Origin: Solirubrobacter soli DSM 22325
GTDB lineage: Bacteria > Actinomycetota > Thermoleophilia > Solirubrobacterales > Solirubrobacteraceae
Direction of reading: 5' to 3'
Length of the DNA: 64,000 bases
Assembly (NCBI RefSeq): GCF_000423665.1
Contig: NZ_AUIK01000016.1
Span: forward strand, 62,001-126,000
Shown: in pieces, positions 49,423-58,360 of the stretch
How the letters are laid out: each line of letters begins with the position of its first letter
Numbering within the stretch: position 1 is the stretch's first letter
Notes under the pieces: generated by a model
The model's database searches: none
Seen by the model: only the letters and a program-made list of their open reading frames with translations
Told to the model about the DNA's origin: nothing
Program-made: the position numbers and the translations under genes

Positions 49423-52065
49423 ATGACCCTCGTCGGCCGAGCGCGGGAGCTCCGGCGCCTGCATGACCTGCAGTCCGTGCTGCCCCAGCGCGGCGGCGCG
49501 TTGCTGCTGCGCGGGGAGCCGGGGATCGGCAAGTCGGCGCTCCTCTCGGCCGCCGCCGCGTCCGCCGCGGCGCGCGGTCTGCGGGTCCTGCGGGCGACCG
49601 GCGTGCAGTCCGAGGCCCGACTCCCCTTCGCGGGGCTGCACCAGCTCCTGTTCCCGGTCATCGACCACCTCGAGACGCTCGGCCCGCCGCAGCGTCACGC
49701 GGTCCTCGCCGCGTTCGGCATGACCGACCGCGAGCCGCCGGACCTGTTCCTGATCGCGCTGGCCACGCTGAACGTGCTCAGCGAGGTCGCGACCGACGCG
49801 CCCGTGGTCATCGTCGCCGAGGACGCACACTGGCTCGACCGCTCGTCGCTCGAGGTGCTCGCCTTCGTCGCCCGCCGCCTCGAGTCCGAGCCCATCCTCA
49901 TCCTCGGCGCGATCCGCGACGGCTTCGACGGCGGCGGCTTTCCCGAGGTGCGGATCGAAGGCCTCGACGAAGCCGCCTCGGCGGAGCTGCTGGACTCGGT
50001 TGCGCCAGGTTTGGAGCCCGCGATGCGCGCCCGCCTGCTGGCCGAGGCGGCGGGCAACCCGCTCGCGCTCGTCGAGCTGCCGCTCGCGAGCGCCCAGCTG
50101 CGCCCCGGCACGCTGCTCCCCGCGTGGCTGCCGCTCACCGCGCGGCTCGAGCACGCGTTCGCCGCGCAGGTGGGGGAGCTGCCGGAGGGGACGCGCCGGC
50201 TGCTGCTGGTGGCGGCCTTGAACGACGGCGCGTCCTTGAGCGAAGCCCTGACCGCCGACAAAAACGTTCTCGGTGCATTGGAGCCCGCGATCGCGGCGAA
50301 GCTGGTCAGCGTCGAGGCGGATGAGCTGCGCTTCCGGCACCCGCTCGTGCGCTCGGCGATCCGCCAGGCCGCGAGCGTGCAGGAGCGCCACGCGGCCCAC
50401 GCCGCGCTCGCCGCGGTCGTCGATCTCGACCGGCGCGTGTGGCACCGCGCCGCGTCCGTCGTCGGCCCGGACGAGACGACCGCCGCCGAGCTCGAGTGGA
50501 CCGCCGCGGCGGCCGAGCGGCGCGGGTCGCTCTCGGTCGCGGTCTCCGCGTTCACCCGCGCGGCTGAGCTCTCCGACCATCCGGCGCGGCGGGGCGCGCG
50601 GCTCCTGCGCGCCGCCGAGCTGGCGTTCGAGCTCGGGCGCTCCGACGTCGTCGTCGGGCTGCTGCGCGACGCCGAGCCGCTCGAGCTGAGCCCCGGCGAA
50701 CGCACCCGCCTCGCCTGGCTGCGCGAGCTGTTCGCGACCCAGCTGTGGTCGGGGACGGCGCGGACGGCGGCGCTGATCGGGATCGCCGATCGGATGCGGA
50801 TCGAGGGCGACCCGGAGCGGGCGCTGCGGTGGCTGCGCAACGTCGCGTTCCGCTGCTGGTGGTCGTATCCGGACGAGGACGCGGAGGCGCTGGTGCTCCA
50901 GGCCGCCGCGCGGATGCCGGTGGCGCCCGATCACCCCGAGCTGATCGACACGCTCGCGCTCGCCGCGCCCGTCGAGCGCGGGCGGGAGGTGATCGCCGCG
51001 CTCGCCCGCCGCCCGCTCGCGGGTGACGCCGACGCGGCGTTCTCCCTCGGCGACGCGTCGACCGCGGTCGGCGCGTTCTCGGCCGAGCTGATCGCCGAGG
51101 CGATCACGGGCCTGCGGGCGCAGGGGCGCGTGTCGAAGCTCACGCAGGCGCTGGTCAGCCAGGCGTGGGCGAGCCTGTTCCTCGGCAGCTGGGATGTCGG
51201 GCTGCACGCCGCGGAGGAGGCGGTCGGGCTGGCGGGGGAGACGCGGCAGCCGCGCCTCGCGGTCGCGGCGGCGTTGGCCGGCGCGTCGCTGCGGGCGCTG
51301 CGCGGCGAGGACGGCGCGGACGCGGCAGCCGACGACGCCGAGCGGGTCCTGCTGCCGATGGGCGCGTCGCCGCTGCTCTCGCTCGCGCAGCTCACGCGCG
51401 GGATCGGCGCGCTCGGCGAGGGGCGCCATGCGGACGCGTTCGCGGCACTGCGGCGGATCTACGAGCCGGGCGACGTCGCGCACCACCGGTTCATCGGGTG
51501 GTGGGCGTTCGTCGACCACGTGGACGCCGCGATCCACAGCGACCGCCACGGCGAGGCGCGTGCGCTGGTCGCTCGGTTCGAGCCGGTACTGGAGCAGACC
51601 GGCGCGCCGCTGCTCGCGGCGGGGATGACGTACGCCCGCGCGGTGCTGTCCGACGAGGAGGCGCTGTTCGCCGTGCCGGTCGACGGCCACCCGCTGATCC
51701 GCGCGCGGCTGCTGCTCGCGTACGGCGCATGGCTGAGGCGGCGACGGCGGCTCGCAGACTCGCGGGGGCCGCTGCGGGCGGCGCGCGAGGCGTTCGACGC
51801 GCTCGGCGCGGTCCGGTGGGGCGAGCGGGCGCGGCAGGAGCTGCGGGCGTCGGGCGAGACGTCGCGGCGGCGGACCCCTGACGCGTGGGACGAGCTGACG
51901 CCGCAGGAGCTGCAGATCGCGCAGATGGCGGCGGCCGGGTTGACCAACCGCGAGATCGGCGAGCGGCTGTACCTCTCGCACCGCACGATCGGCAGCCACC
52001 TGTACCGGATCTTCCCCAAGCTCGGCGTCACGTCACGGGCCGAGTTGCGCGACGCAGTCGGCTGA
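49423..52065 (+). CDS. Large ATPase-LuxR transcriptional regulator (second LAL)
   Basis: 880 residues from ATG 49423 (TTG 49414 possible). N-terminal TLVGRARELRRLHDL, Walker A LLRGEPGIGKSALLSAAA, Walker B VVIVAEDAHWLDRSSLEVLAFV, a long helical repeat region, and C-terminal LuxR helix-turn-helix ELTPQELQIAQMAAAGLTNREIGERLYLSHRTIGSHLYRIFPKLG. It is the same architecture as the protein at 16957-19890 but not closely similar and without its Ala/Gly insertion. Possible control over the following hydrolase and debranching enzyme genes (maltodextrin-like, as for MalT) is only a suggestion. Confidence 0.92.
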   Translation: MTLVGRARELRRLHDLQSVLPQRGGALLLRGEPGIGKSALLSAAAASAAARGLRVLRATGVQSEARLPFAGLHQLLFPVIDHLETLGPPQRHAVLAAFGMTDREPPDLFLIALATLNVLSEVATDAPVVIVAEDAHWLDRSSLEVLAFVARRLESEPILILGAIRDGFDGGGFPEVRIEGLDEAASAELLDSVAPGLEPAMRARLLAEAAGNPLALVELPLASAQLRPGTLLPAWLPLTARLEHAFAAQVGELPEGTRRLLLVAALNDGASLSEALTADKNVLGALEPAIAAKLVSVEADELRFRHPLVRSAIRQAASVQERHAAHAALAAVVDLDRRVWHRAASVVGPDETTAAELEWTAAAAERRGSLSVAVSAFTRAAELSDHPARRGARLLRAAELAFELGRSDVVVGLLRDAEPLELSPGERTRLAWLRELFATQLWSGTARTAALIGIADRMRIEGDPERALRWLRNVAFRCWWSYPDEDAEALVLQAAARMPVAPDHPELIDTLALAAPVERGREVIAALARRPLAGDADAAFSLGDASTAVGAFSAELIAEAITGLRAQGRVSKLTQALVSQAWASLFLGSWDVGLHAAEEAVGLAGETRQPRLAVAAALAGASLRALRGEDGADAAADDAERVLLPMGASPLLSLAQLTRGIGALGEGRHADAFAALRRIYEPGDVAHHRFIGWWAFVDHVDAAIHSDRHGEARALVARFEPVLEQTGAPLLAAGMTYARAVLSDEEALFAVPVDGHPLIRARLLLAYGAWLRRRRRLADSRGPLRAAREAFDALGAVRWGERARQELRASGETSRRRTPDAWDELTPQELQIAQMAAAGLTNREIGERLYLSHRTIGSHLYRIFPKLGVTSRAELRDAVG

Positions 52066-52103
52066 CGCAATCGAGCGGGGGTCAGCTTTCATACGGTCGC
52101 CGT

Positions 52104-52706
52104 GTGGCCACCATCGTCCTCGTCCACGGACTCTGGCTGACCCCGCTCTCCTGGGAGCACTGGATCGCGCGCTACGAGCGGGCGGGGCATCACGTGCTGG
52201 CGCCCGCGTATCCAGGTCTCGAGCGGCCGGTCGGAGAGCTGCGGGCTGACCCTTCCCCGATCGCGGCGCTCACGCCGGACGCTGTCTTCGCCCGTCTGCA
52301 GGCGCTCGTGCGCCGGCTCGATCGCCCGATCGTCATCGGTCACTGCTTCGGCGGCGTCCTCGCGCGGGCGCTCGCGCGCGACGCGGCGTCCGCGGTCGCG
52401 TTGCACGCGTTGCCGGCGGCCGGAGCGGGCACCCCGGGAACCGTGTCGCTCTCCCGCGAGCAGTTCCGCTACGCGCTGGCCAACTTCGACGGCGCGGACG
52501 CCCTGTATGACCGCTACGTCATCCCGGCGCCGGGGACGTGGTCGTGGGAGGCGCCCGCGGGCCGCGCCTTCGAGGTCACGGGCTCGGAGGACAACCTGAC
52601 CCCGCTCACCGGCGACGCGGTCGTGATGCCCGGCCGCACCCACCTGACCATCCTGCAGCCGGGCTGGGAGGCGGTGGCCGACAAGGTGCTCGAGTGGGCG
52701 GCCTGA
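52104..52706 (+). CDS. Small alpha/beta-hydrolase with Cys at the nucleophile position
   Basis: 200 residues from GTG 52104. IVLVHGLWLTPLSWEHWIARYERAGHHVLAPAYPG opens a hydrolase fold. The nucleophile elbow reads VIGHCFGGVLA, so Cys replaces the usual Ser (dienelactone hydrolases also use Cys in G-x-C-x-G-G). The acid lies in TGSEDNLTPL and the His in PGRTHLTIL. Shorter than the usual 260-280 residues because the cap region is reduced. Overlaps the debranching enzyme start by 13 bases. Substrate unknown. Confidence 0.82.
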   Translation: MATIVLVHGLWLTPLSWEHWIARYERAGHHVLAPAYPGLERPVGELRADPSPIAALTPDAVFARLQALVRRLDRPIVIGHCFGGVLARALARDAASAVALHALPAAGAGTPGTVSLSREQFRYALANFDGADALYDRYVIPAPGTWSWEAPAGRAFEVTGSEDNLTPLTGDAVVMPGRTHLTILQPGWEAVADKVLEWAA

Positions 52707-54838
52707 ACGCCCTCTGGGTGCGCGAACGCAAGATCGAGCGCACCGGCCGGGGCGCCACGCTGCACACCGAGCTCGGCTCCTGGCCCCTCCGCCGCGGCGT
52801 CGTCCCTTCCGAAGTCCCGGTCCGAGAGGTCCTGAAAGGCCGCCTACGCGTCGACGACCGCGAGGTCCAGATCGCGGGCGTCCTCGACGACCTCTACGAC
52901 GCGAGCTCCGCACAACTCGGCGTGACCTGGCACCGCGGCGTGCCGACCGTCGCCGTATGGGCGCCGACCGCGCGCAAAGTCGCGCTGCGCCTAAAGGGGC
53001 CTGACCCCTTTATGTCCGGGCCGCTCCGAGGTGGCCCCGACGGCGTGAACATAAAGGGGCCTGACCCCTTAATGATGGGGCGGGGCGAGGACGGGGTGTG
53101 GCGGGTGAGCGGGGACGCGTCGTGGCGGGACGCCGAGTACGCGTTCGAGGTCACGGTGTACGCGCCGAGTGTGGACGCGGTGGTCACGAACGTCGTCACC
53201 GACCCCTATTCGGTGGCGGTGACGCTGGACTCGACCCGGTCGGTGCTCGCTGAGCTGCCGCCGCCCGGCGAGTGGCCGAAGCCGCCGCCGCTCGACCGGC
53301 CGGCCGCGATCTACGAGCTGCATGTGCGCGACTTCTCGATCTCCGACCACACCGTTCCGCCCGAGCACCGTGGGACGTATCTCGCGTTCACGCACGCGGA
53401 GAGCGACGGGATGCGCCACCTGCGGGCGCTGGCCGAGGCCGGGATGACCCACGTGCACCTGCTGCCGTGCCATGACATCGCGACGCTGAACGCCGACCGC
53501 TCCACCCACCTCGAGCCCGGCCCGCTCGACCATCTGCCGCCCGCCTCGTCCGAGCAGCAGCGCCGGATCGGGAAGATCCGCGACAAGGACGGCTTCAACT
53601 GGGGCTATGACCCGCTGCACTACTCCACGCCCGAGGGCTCCTACGCGGTCCACGACCGCACGGCCGAGTTCCGGGCGATGGTCCGCGCTCTCAATGGCAT
53701 CGGCCTGCGCGTGGTGCTCGACGTCGTCTACAACCACACGCCCGCCGCCGGGCAGGACGCGCGCGCCGTGCTGGATCGGATCGTCCCCGGCTACTACCAC
53801 CGGCTCGCCCCCAACGGGTGGGTCGAGAGCTCGACCTGCTGCGCGAACACGGCCTCCGAGCACCGGATGATGGAGAAGCTGATGCTCGACTCGCTGGACA
53901 CGTGGGTGCGCGAGTACCGCGTCGACGGGTTCCGCTTCGACCTGATGGGCCACCACACGAAGGCGAACCTGCTCAAAGTGCGCGAGCGGCACAGCGACCT
54001 CCTGCTCTACGGCGAGGGGTGGAGCTTCGGCGAGGTCGCCGACGACCGGCTGTTCGTCGCGGCGAGCCAGCGCAACATGATCGGCACGGGCATCGCGACG
54101 TTCGGCGACGGGCTCCGCGACGCCGTGCGCGAGGGGTTCGCGATCGGTCGTTTCGCGACGGCGCAGGAGGAGGTCATGCGCGGGCTCGCGTCCGGGGCGG
54201 ACGAGATCGCCTACGTCGATGCCCACGACAACGAGACGCTGTTCGACGTCCTCGCGCTGAACCTCCCACGAGCCACCACGATGGACGACCGCGTGCGCAT
54301 GAACACGCTCGCGCTGGCGACGGTCACGCTGAGCCAGAGCCCGTGCTTCTGGCACGCCGGCACCGAGCTGCTGCGTTCCAAGTCCCTGGACCGCAACTCC
54401 TACGACTCGGGCGACTGGTTCAACCGGATCGACTGGACGGCGACGGACTCCGCCTTCGGCTCCGGGCTCCCGCCCGCGTGGGACAACAAGGCGCGCTGGA
54501 AGCACCTGCGCCCGCTCCTCAAAGATCCGAGGCTCAAGCCCGAGCCCCACCACATCCGCACCGCCCGCGACCGCGCGCTCGAGCTGTTGCGCATCCGTGC
54601 GTCGTCGCCGCTCTTCGGCGCCGCCGACGTCACGTTCGCGCCCGGCGCGCCCGGCGTGATCGTGATGGTGCTGTCGAGCACGATCGTCGTCGTGTTCAAC
54701 GCGACCGCGCACGCCACGACCCAGACCGCCGACGCCCGCGCCACCCGCCTGCACCCCGCCCACGGCGAGCGCGACGCCCGCTACGAAGGCGGCGCCTTCA
54801 CGGTGCCGGCACGCACCGTCGCAGTGTTCCTCCCCTGA
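52694..54838 (+). CDS. Pullulanase-type alpha-1,6-glucosidase (debranching enzyme)
   Basis: 714 residues from GTG 52694. An N-terminal carbohydrate-binding region, then a CBM48-like domain (QLGVTWHRGVPTVAVWAPTARKVALRL), then a GH13 catalytic barrel: YELHVRDFS (region before I), VVLDVVYNHT, nucleophile Asp416 in YRVDGFRFDLMGHH, acid/base Glu441 in LLLYGEGWSFG and YVDAHDNETLFD. This is the pullulanase type I order. Between the CBM48 strand and 'GRGEDGVWRVSG' there is an inserted stretch holding two copies of the repeat family (KGPDPFM and KGPDPLM); see repeats. It debranches glycogen or starch. The last 41 bases overlap the convergent gene. Confidence 0.88.
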   Translation: MGGLNALWVRERKIERTGRGATLHTELGSWPLRRGVVPSEVPVREVLKGRLRVDDREVQIAGVLDDLYDASSAQLGVTWHRGVPTVAVWAPTARKVALRLKGPDPFMSGPLRGGPDGVNIKGPDPLMMGRGEDGVWRVSGDASWRDAEYAFEVTVYAPSVDAVVTNVVTDPYSVAVTLDSTRSVLAELPPPGEWPKPPPLDRPAAIYELHVRDFSISDHTVPPEHRGTYLAFTHAESDGMRHLRALAEAGMTHVHLLPCHDIATLNADRSTHLEPGPLDHLPPASSEQQRRIGKIRDKDGFNWGYDPLHYSTPEGSYAVHDRTAEFRAMVRALNGIGLRVVLDVVYNHTPAAGQDARAVLDRIVPGYYHRLAPNGWVESSTCCANTASEHRMMEKLMLDSLDTWVREYRVDGFRFDLMGHHTKANLLKVRERHSDLLLYGEGWSFGEVADDRLFVAASQRNMIGTGIATFGDGLRDAVREGFAIGRFATAQEEVMRGLASGADEIAYVDAHDNETLFDVLALNLPRATTMDDRVRMNTLALATVTLSQSPCFWHAGTELLRSKSLDRNSYDSGDWFNRIDWTATDSAFGSGLPPAWDNKARWKHLRPLLKDPRLKPEPHHIRTARDRALELLRIRASSPLFGAADVTFAPGAPGVIVMVLSSTIVVVFNATAHATTQTADARATRLHPAHGERDARYEGGAFTVPARTVAVFLP
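52992..53014 (+). repeat. Palindromic repeat, first copy in debranching enzyme gene
   Basis: TAAAGGGG-CCTGA-CCCCTTTA-TG: an almost perfect hairpin (AAAGGGG/CCCCTTT). The first 19 bases are identical to those of the copy 60 bases downstream. Read as protein it gives KGPDPFM in frame. Confidence 0.75.
53052..53074 (+). repeat. Palindromic repeat, second copy in debranching enzyme gene
   Basis: TAAAGGGG-CCTGA-CCCCTTAA-TG, a direct repeat of the copy at 52992-53014 with one change in the last bases. Encodes KGPDPLM in the same frame; the 60-base period keeps the frame. Confidence 0.75.
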
Positions 54839-55709
54839 GCTCGACCGCGATCGGGTCGACGACCGCGAACTCGTCGCCCTCGATGAACCCCAGTAGCGCC
54901 CACGAGCCATCGCGGTGCTGGACGAGCTGCGCGGCGAACAGCATCGGCTCGTCCTCGAACGGGCGCGCCGAGCCGACGTCCCACGGACCGAGCGGCGAGT
55001 CGCCGAGCACGTACCACGCGCAGTAGGGCCGCGGCTCGGCCTGCTCATCCGGGTGACAGGTGAACAGCAGCAGCCACTGCCCGTCGACGCAGCGCACCTG
55101 GGCGACCTCGAGCTGGCCGAACTGGCTCGGCTCGGTCAGCGGCGGCGCCAGGCGCCAATGGACCATGTCGTCGCTGCGCGCGTGGGCGAGGACCCCGTCC
55201 CGGAGGCGCTCGGAAGCAGGGTCGCGCGCAGTGATCAGCATGTGCCACTCCGCGCCCACCCGGAAGACGAACGGATCGCGCCACGTCTCGCTCGAGCCGT
55301 CGGGCTCCATCCGGTAGTGACACGGGTCCGGCGAGACCAGCTCCCCCGCCACCCGCCGCCAGGTCATCAGGTCATCGGACTCCGCGACCCCGATCCGCTG
55401 ATCCCGGACGCCGCGTCCCTCGCGGTTCAAGGCCGTGTAGTAGAGGCGCCAGATCCCGTCGTCACCGCGCGCGACCGAACCCGTCCACAGCGCGAGGTCG
55501 TCGAACCCCGACCGTGCGGCCACCAGCGCGTCGTCGTGCACGTCCCAGTCGACGAGGTCGAGCGAGCTCGCGTGCCCGATCCGCGCCGACTCGTGGCGCA
55601 GGTGGGGATCGCCGAGCGCGCGCGGCGCCCGCAGCGAGAACAGGTGGTGGCGCTCGCCGTCGTCGGCGAGCCAGCTATCCCAGATCCAGTCCGCCCGCGA
55701 GCTCAGCAC
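54798..55709 (-). CDS. GH32/GH43-like five-bladed beta-propeller enzyme
   Basis: 303 residues, GTG 55709. It starts WIWDSWLADDGERHHLFSLRAP, with the Asp near the N-terminus typical of beta-fructosidases; next come GHASSLDLVDWDVHDDAL, ETWRDPFVFRVGAEWHMLITAR (the central RDP motif of GH32/68) and a Glu-bearing block GQLEVAQVRCVDGQWLLLF. Probably cleaves fructosides or arabinosides; no signal peptide. The 3' end lies within the end of the debranching gene (41-base overlap) and the divergent gene starts 11 bases from its start codon. Confidence 0.82.
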   Translation of the reverse strand: MLSSRADWIWDSWLADDGERHHLFSLRAPRALGDPHLRHESARIGHASSLDLVDWDVHDDALVAARSGFDDLALWTGSVARGDDGIWRLYYTALNREGRGVRDQRIGVAESDDLMTWRRVAGELVSPDPCHYRMEPDGSSETWRDPFVFRVGAEWHMLITARDPASERLRDGVLAHARSDDMVHWRLAPPLTEPSQFGQLEVAQVRCVDGQWLLLFTCHPDEQAEPRPYCAWYVLGDSPLGPWDVGSARPFEDEPMLFAAQLVQHRDGSWALLGFIEGDEFAVVDPIAVELRGGTLRRCVPAP

Positions 55710-55720
55710 GAGGGAGAATG

Positions 55721-56572
55721 ATGCCGGTGGACGGGCATCTCAGGCGCATCGAACGCGCGGCGGGCGTGCCAGGACTCGCCGAGGCGCTGGGCAAGCTCGC
55801 CCCGACCGACCTGCAGTCGCTGCTCCTGCACGTCTTCCGCGAGCAGGCCGCGCGCCGCGACCCGCGGGCGGTGCTCGGGCAATACGAGCGCGACGCGAGC
55901 GTCGCCGCCGGCCGGGACGTGCACGCGCTCGAGACCCGGGCGTTCGCGGCGGCGCGCGCGTTCGAGCCGGTCGCGCTCGCCCCGGTCAGCCCGCTCGGCC
56001 TCAACGGCGTGCTCGGCGGGATCGACCAGAACAACGTCGCCTCGACGATCCGGATGACCGAGGTGCTCGCCGACCCGACCGCCGCGCTCGCGCTCGAGGC
56101 GGCGGTCCGGAGACGCGCGCGGCCGGACGAGACCGTGCGGTTGTGCGCCGCCTGCCGCGTCCTGCGCCTGCAGCCAGTCCCGCCCGACCCGGGCTTCACA
56201 CAGCACTTCGCGCTGTTCGCGCTCGTCACCGCGGGCCGCGCGCAGCCGTCGCACGGCTTCGAGATCGAGGCGCTGCGCGAGCACGTCGGGATCTACCGCA
56301 CGCTCCTGGCCGACCACGACCCGGTCGTGCGGCTGACCGACGTCCCGCCGCGGGCGCTGAACGGGATCCCCGGCGCGATCGAGGACCCCGACCGCACGCG
56401 CGCCCGCGGCTACTACGCGGGCGCGCTGCTGGACATCAGCGTCGGCGATCTCGGCATCGTCGACGGTGGGCTGACCGACTGGACGCAGCGGCTGCTGTCG
56501 AACCGCAAGGAACGGCTGTTCACGAGCGGCATCGGCCTCGGGCTGCTGGCGGAACGCTTCAGCGCAGCGTGA
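55721..56572 (+). CDS. Uncharacterised protein, 283 residues
   Basis: ATG 55721 follows AGGGAG (55711-55716). No signal peptide or membrane segment. Visible features: a helical N-terminus (LAEALGKLAPTDLQSLLLHVFREQAARRDPRAVLGQYERD), SPLGLNGVLGGIDQNNVASTIR, and a CxxC in RLCAACRVLRLQPVPPDPGFTQHFALFALVTAGR. The last phrase and the 'R..R.QP....GFT.HF.LFALV.AGR' pattern feel like a class II tRNA-synthetase-like or nucleic-acid-linked fold, but I cannot place it. Convergent with the delta-60 repeat protein gene (14-base overlap). Confidence 0.7.
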   Translation: MPVDGHLRRIERAAGVPGLAEALGKLAPTDLQSLLLHVFREQAARRDPRAVLGQYERDASVAAGRDVHALETRAFAAARAFEPVALAPVSPLGLNGVLGGIDQNNVASTIRMTEVLADPTAALALEAAVRRRARPDETVRLCAACRVLRLQPVPPDPGFTQHFALFALVTAGRAQPSHGFEIEALREHVGIYRTLLADHDPVVRLTDVPPRALNGIPGAIEDPDRTRARGYYAGALLDISVGDLGIVDGGLTDWTQRLLSNRKERLFTSGIGLGLLAERFSAA

Positions 56573-58319
56573 TCTTCACCTCGGCGCGCGTGCTGCCGGA
56601 CGTGATCTGCAGGGTGTAGCGGCCCTTGCGCACCGTCCCGCGCAGGTTCACCTTGCTCTTCCCGGAGCCGTGGGCGACCGTCTTGCCCGCCTTGACGAGA
56701 CGCAGCGAGACCTTCTGCCTGGTGGTGCAGCTGACCTTGTTGCGCTTCTTGCCGGTGAGCTTGCAGGAGACGCTGATCTTGCCCGCCGCGGCGCCCTTGT
56801 CGCCCTTCGGTCCGGCGGGACCCTGCGGGCCGGCGGCGCCCGGGGAGCCGAGCGCGGTCGGGCCGGTGTCGCCCTTCTCACCAGCAGGGCCGGCCGGACC
56901 GGCGGGACCCTGCGGGCCCACGACCGCGGGGGGAAGGTCGGCGCGCGTCAGCGCGGCCTCGTCGTCGTTGCCGTTGGCGGCCCCGCGGTAGCCCGCGGCG
57001 ACGACCTTGGTGCCGTTGGCGACCGTCGTCGAGCCGAAGTAGGAGTCCGCGGTGCCGCCGAGATCCTGCCGCAGCGCCTGTTGCACGGCCTTGCCGTTGG
57101 CGTCCACCACGAGGATCAGGCCGTCCACGTCGGTGTTGTCGGCGTTCGCGGTGCTGCCTGAGGCGACCAGACGACCGTCAGGCAACGAGGTCAGGTCGCG
57201 GGCGCGGTCGGCGCCGTTGACGCGGTTGTACGTGAACAGGCCGTCGTCGCCGAACGTGCGATCCCACACGCCGGCAGCGGTGAAGCGGTAGAGGACGACG
57301 TCGATGCCGGCGGCGGGCGTCGTCGAGCGGCTGCCGTAGCCGGCCAGCACGTAGTTGTCGCCCTGCTGCACGAGGTCGTAGGACTCGGCCAGACCGGGAG
57401 CGGGGCCGCCGACCTCACCGGTGGCGACGCCGCCGGTGCCGAACGTCGCGTCGGTCGTGCCGTTGGCGTTGAAGCGGTAGATGAAGGGGCGCGTCTGGCC
57501 GCCGATGCCGGTGCCGTAGGACGTCTGGACGATCTTGCCGTCGGCCTGCAGGATGCCCTGGCGCGGGTTCTCGGAGACGCCGGCGTTGCGGGTGGTCGCG
57601 ACGCCGTTGGTGCCGAAGGCCGGGTCCGGGTCGCCGTTGGTCAGCAGCTGCACGGCGACGATGTCGCGGTCGGTGCGGGCCGGCTCGCCGCTGTCGATGC
57701 CCTTGGAGGCGGTGATGATGATCCTGTCGCCGCGCAGCAGCAGGCCGTACGCCTGGTCGCCGTTGATCGTGTTGCCCGCGCCGACCCCGTTGGAGAGGTC
57801 GATGCGCTTGACGCCGCCGATGCCGAACGTGGCGTCCGGCGTGCCATTGGCGCTGAAACGCGCGACGTAGATGTCGATGTCGCGGCTATCCGGCTTGGCC
57901 GCGGCGGTGGGGGTCTCGGCCTGGCCCGCGACGACGATCTTGCCGTCGGCCTGGACGGCCACGCCGCGGGCGATCTCGGCCGCGCCCGTGGGGGCATTGC
58001 CCGCCGGCGGCGCGGCGAACGGCCCGGTCACGACGTTGACGACCGCCTTGCCCTGGTCGCCGAAGCTCGTCACCAGCTCGCCGTTGGCGTCCACGCGGGT
58101 GAGGACGAACGCGCGATCGGTGCCCGCCGCGGTCGTGTAGCCGACGTTGTAGGTGCCGCCACCAGGCGCCCGTGTGGCGTTCTGATACCGGTCGCCCAAC
58201 GGCGACAGCGACGTGAAGACCGTTCCGTTGATCCCGAACGTGTCATCGAATCCGGCCTGCGCGCTCGGCGTGAGCGCGAGGAGCGCGCCGACCGCCACGA
58301 CCCCGGCGAGTGTTCTCAT
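56559..58319 (-). CDS. Secreted delta-60 repeat protein with collagen-like segment
   Basis: 586 residues, ATG preceded by GGATGGAGGACAG. A signal peptide ([21 protein letters not shown]) is followed by six or so repeats of about 55-65 residues of the delta-60 (beta-propeller-like) type, each with F-x-x-x-G-x-x-D-x-x-F-G-x-x-G and '[10 protein letters not shown]'. Then comes a collagen-like stretch ([20 protein letters not shown]) and a basic C-terminal domain, [18 protein letters not shown] ... [12 protein letters not shown]. The collagen-like segment plus C-terminal domain repeat the end of the protein at 543-1967. Exported; function unknown. Confidence 0.85.
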   Translation of the reverse strand: MRTLAGVVAVGALLALTPSAQAGFDDTFGINGTVFTSLSPLGDRYQNATRAPGGGTYNVGYTTAAGTDRAFVLTRVDANGELVTSFGDQGKAVVNVVTGPFAAPPAGNAPTGAAEIARGVAVQADGKIVVAGQAETPTAAAKPDSRDIDIYVARFSANGTPDATFGIGGVKRIDLSNGVGAGNTINGDQAYGLLLRGDRIIITASKGIDSGEPARTDRDIVAVQLLTNGDPDPAFGTNGVATTRNAGVSENPRQGILQADGKIVQTSYGTGIGGQTRPFIYRFNANGTTDATFGTGGVATGEVGGPAPGLAESYDLVQQGDNYVLAGYGSRSTTPAAGIDVVLYRFTAAGVWDRTFGDDGLFTYNRVNGADRARDLTSLPDGRLVASGSTANADNTDVDGLILVVDANGKAVQQALRQDLGGTADSYFGSTTVANGTKVVAAGYRGAANGNDDEAALTRADLPPAVVGPQGPAGPAGPAGEKGDTGPTALGSPGAAGPQGPAGPKGDKGAAAGKISVSCKLTGKKRNKVSCTTRQKVSLRLVKAGKTVAHGSGKSKVNLRGTVRKGRYTLQITSGSTRAEVKITLR

Positions 58320-58360
58320 CTGTCCTCCATCCGAAGAATGTCGTTAACCTACCTTGACAG

